Shown here: one piece after another, positions 52,257 through 54,636 of the stretch
Position numbering within the stretch: position 1 is the stretch's first letter
Layout: every line of letters begins with the position of its first letter
Assembly (NCBI GenBank): GCA_028280485.1
Contig: JANQLS010000011.1
Coordinates: forward strand, 1-54,636
Source of the DNA: Planctomycetota bacterium
GTDB taxonomy: Bacteria; Planctomycetota; UBA8108; JACQVS01
DNA length: 54,636 nucleotides
Reading direction: 5' to 3'
The notes under the pieces: generated by a model
Database searches by the model: none
Told to the model about the DNA's origin: nothing
The model's input: the letters and a program-made list of their open reading frames with translations, nothing else
Made by a program: the position numbers and the translations under genes

Positions 52257-54636
52257 TTAGCGAATGGGGAAGCCAGCCTGGCTAAAAGCCTCGATGACCG
52301 AATTCTGGAGGGCCTCGATCTCTTCAGCACTCAAGGTCCCCTCATCCGACCTGAAGACTAAGTTCAAGGAGACCGATTTCTGGTCTTCTTCCAAGCCTTT
52401 TCCTTGATAGATATCGAAGACTTTCACACTCTTAAGTAATTCCCCTCCCGCACGGTAGGCAATTTCCTCTAAGTTTCGAACGGGTTCCCGCTTAGGCGCC
52501 AGCAGCGAGAGATCGAAGGGGACATCAGGGAAGCGAGGAAGCGGGGTGTAACCCACCTTAGAACTCTCAGCTTCCATCAGAGCTTCAAAGTCAAGATCGA
52601 AAGCCAAAACGTCCCCTCGCAAGTCAAATTCCCCCATCACATTGGGATGAAGTCGGTAGAAACACCCCAGATCCGATTCACCCAGCTTCAGCTGAGCCGC
52701 AACTTGCGGATGAGCCCAGGAGGGTACAGCTTCAGCTTCAACGACCTCTGCCTGACCGAGCCCTAAAGCCTGAATCAATGACAGAAGAAGCGAACGGACT
52801 TCGTAAAAATTGGCATCAGATTTTTGGTCCTCAACCCACATTCCACAAACTCGGGTGGTCTCGTCTGGCAAATCGGGAGAAGTTAACTTGGACTTCTCTT
52901 TGCGGTAAACGCGGCCCACTTCGTAGAAGCTGAGAGAATCAAAATACCTCTGGTTCTCTTTTACCTTTTCGATATGCAAAGGAATGATTTCACGGCGCAT
53001 GCGGTCGTGATCTTCGCTCATCGAATTTTCAAGAAGCATATGCGCTCCGGGATCGAGATCAAAAGTTTTACAGTGGGCTTCTCCCACCATCGAGTACGTC
53101 AAAACCTCGTTCAAGCCACCGTGGTAACTCAGGTGAGACTTGATCTTTCGTTCGAGTTTGCGACGAGAGTTGGCCTGGGGCGTAGAAACAGGCCACAGCG
53201 GCGCAAAGGGCTCGATATTGTCGTACCCGTGAATCCTCCCGACTTCCTCGACCAAGTCTTGAGGGATAGAAACATCGCGAGTCGCCCGCCAACTGGGCAC
53301 GGTGACTTCCCAGTGATCCTCACCTTTTTTAGATGAGCCCGATGAGGAATCGATCGCGAATCCCAATCGATCTAAGATCTCTTGGACGCGATCGGGTTTG
53401 AGATCACAACCCAAGCGGTGAATAATTTTTTGGGGACTGGTTTCGATGCGAATCGGTTCGGGAGCTTCGAACCCGACATCTTGAAGCTCGCCGACAATCT
53501 TTGCCTCGGGGCAAAATTCGAGCACGAGCTCGGCTGCTTTGAGAATCGCCAGTCGGGCTTGAACGGGATCTAATGATTTTTCGAAACGAGCTGAAGAGTC
53601 CGTACGACCGTGTCGGATACTGGATCGGCGAACGCTCGTCGGTTCAAAATTAGCTGATTCTAAAAAGATGGAGGTCGTCGAGTCCGAGACCTGCGAGCCA
53701 TCCCCACCCATGACTCCGGCGAGAGCGACGGGGCGATCCGCATCCGCAATGAGGAGATCTTCAGTATCGAGCTGAATCTCTCGCCCATCCAAAAGCGTCA
53801 TCTTCTCACCCTCAGAAGCCATGCGAACGTGAATTTCTCCACCTTGAATGGCTTCACGATCGAAGGCGTGCAAAGGCTGCCCAAGGTCGAACAAGATGTA
53901 ATTGGTAATATCTACAAGATTGTTAATCGGGCGACTTCCCACCGCCAACAAGCGTTTCTGGAGCCAGTCAGGAGAAGGGCCGACCTTCACTCCATCGATC
54001 CTCAATCCGATATACCGCCGACAACGTTCGCGGGCAGCTCCATCCCTGATCTGAACGGTCACCTCACTCGCACCCTTACCTTGAGCCAAACTTTCGTTGA
54101 TAGCGTAGGCGTTGAGTTCCGCACCGTAGATCGTTGAAAACTCGCGAGCAATGCCGTAGTGACCCCAGAGGTCAGGGCGGTGAGTCAGCGATTTGTTATC
54201 GACTTCAAGAATGATGTCTTCAGCATCTTTATAGAGCTCGTCGAGAGGAGTTCCCGGCGCGAACTCTGAAGGCAGCTCTAATAGCCCTGAATGATCCTCC
54301 GACAGCCCGAGTTCCTTTTCGCTCAACAGCATCCCCGATGATTCAACCCCAAAGATCTTCGCTTTTTTAAGAGTCAAATCACCCACCGTGATTCCCGGAG
54401 CGGCGAAGGGAACGTGCATTCCCACTTCGACATTGGGAGCACCGCAAACGACAGTAACAGGTTCATCGTTCCCGGCATCGATCAAGGCCTTTCTTAACTT
54501 CTTAGCCTTAGGAATCGGTTCGAGCTCGAGCACTTTAGCAACGACAAATCGGTTGAGATCTTGAGCAAAGAGCTCGACCCCCTCCACTTCAGCCGTGGCT
54601 AAAGAAAATATTTCACCGATGCGGCGAGGGGAATCT
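52257..54636 (-). CDS. pheT: Phenylalanyl-tRNA synthetase beta subunit (5' end outside window)
   Basis: The frame stays open to the window edge (reading DSPRRIGEIFSLATAEVEGVE before the first in-window GTG at 54587), so the gene begins outside; about 792 residues are present. The EMAP/tRNA-binding fold comes first (VAKVLELEPIPKAKKLRKALI, VVCGAPNVEVGMHVPFAAPG). Then B3/B4 editing and core motifs follow: NNLVDITNYILFDLGQPLHAFD, AGVMGGDGSQVSD and SARFEKSLDP. The C-terminus matches the anticodon-binding domain (FDIYQGKGL...KSVSLNLVFRS). The enzyme is an alpha2beta2 heterotetramer; pheS should lie beyond the right edge. Confidence 0.96.
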   Translation of the reverse strand, partial: DSPRRIGEIFSLATAEVEGVELFAQDLNRFVVAKVLELEPIPKAKKLRKALIDAGNDEPVTVVCGAPNVEVGMHVPFAAPGITVGDLTLKKAKIFGVESSGMLLSEKELGLSEDHSGLLELPSEFAPGTPLDELYKDAEDIILEVDNKSLTHRPDLWGHYGIAREFSTIYGAELNAYAINESLAQGKGASEVTVQIRDGAARERCRRYIGLRIDGVKVGPSPDWLQKRLLAVGSRPINNLVDITNYILFDLGQPLHAFDREAIQGGEIHVRMASEGEKMTLLDGREIQLDTEDLLIADADRPVALAGVMGGDGSQVSDSTTSIFLESANFEPTSVRRSSIRHGRTDSSARFEKSLDPVQARLAILKAAELVLEFCPEAKIVGELQDVGFEAPEPIRIETSPQKIIHRLGCDLKPDRVQEILDRLGFAIDSSSGSSKKGEDHWEVTVPSWRATRDVSIPQDLVEEVGRIHGYDNIEPFAPLWPVSTPQANSRRKLERKIKSHLSYHGGLNEVLTYSMVGEAHCKTFDLDPGAHMLLENSMSEDHDRMRREIIPLHIEKVKENQRYFDSLSFYEVGRVYRKEKSKLTSPDLPDETTRVCGMWVEDQKSDANFYEVRSLLLSLIQALGLGQAEVVEAEAVPSWAHPQVAAQLKLGESDLGCFYRLHPNVMGEFDLRGDVLAFDLDFEALMEAESSKVGYTPLPRFPDVPFDLSLLAPKREPVRNLEEIAYRAGGELLKSVKVFDIYQGKGLEEDQKSVSLNLVFRSDEGTLSAEEIEALQNSVIEAFSQAGFPIR

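Overview
The window looks like chromosomal DNA from a planctomycete (Planctomycetota) of moderate GC. The case rests on gene families and repeats, not on rRNA. It holds a long MoxR/DUF58/BatA-VWA/DUF4175-like operon with secreted alpha-toroid, transglutaminase and thioredoxin-fold proteins. It also holds a XylR-type AraC regulator, a formylglycine-type sulfatase, GQSNM esterases, PA14/propeller secreted proteins and secreted VWA proteins. Intergenic repeats of the 'AGCCCGGAGCGTGAGCG' and 'ACCTTAGCCCAGGGC' kinds are, as far as I recall, common in planctomycete genomes. Other PVC lineages cannot be excluded.

Layout. 1-6.0 kb: a repeat array behind a coiled-coil/double HARE-HTH protein, then (minus strand) a Wzc-like tyrosine-kinase-type protein followed by a ParB-domain/HD-GYP fusion. 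6.0-10.4 kb: a lipoprotein, a secreted HEAT-like/VWA protein and a NupC-type nucleoside transporter. 10.4-17.5 kb (plus strand): phosphomannomutase/phosphoglucomutase, a SprT-like metalloprotein, a secreted zinc-ribbon protein, a B12-binding-type radical SAM protein, a polytopic membrane protein and tRNA-Pro(CGG). 17.7-34.8 kb: one small membrane protein and then the centrepiece, an eight-gene minus-strand operon running from MoxR (34804) down to a double thioredoxin-fold protein (18066) with repeated 4-bp ATGA overlaps. 35.0-38.1 kb: the XylR-like regulator, a small glycine-zipper membrane protein and a secreted esterase. 38.1-43.3 kb: an AT-rich accessory-looking stretch with a 1 kDa-residue-scale solenoid-like protein (about 1,010 residues), two more glycine-zipper paralogues, two zinc-ribbon/TM proteins and several mobile repeats. 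43.3-48.5 kb (minus): FlgD/propeller/PA14 protein, deoC, sulfatase. 48.5-49.3 kb: a candidate small RNA ending in a strong terminator. 49.3-54.6 kb (minus): pheT (5' end outside the window), an LysM/L,D-transpeptidase and a cysteine desulfurase.

How genes fit together. The MoxR operon encodes a cytoplasmic AAA+ ATPase, a DUF58 adaptor, two membrane-anchored VWA proteins, a giant membrane/coiled-coil protein and three exported proteins with protein-handling folds. It reads as an envelope protein-assembly or crosslinking system whose substrate is unknown. Both thioredoxin folds in its last gene lack the CXXC pair. The ParB/HD-GYP fusion downstream of a Wzc-like protein suggests nucleotide-second-messenger control linked to envelope polysaccharide. 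The window is rich in short hairpins with about 8-bp stems and 3-4-nt loops, in MITE-like elements, and in two-hairpin repeat arrays placed directly after stop codons.

Limits: coordinates of hairpins and repeats were read by eye and may be off by 1-2 bases; all family assignments are from motif recognition without database searches.
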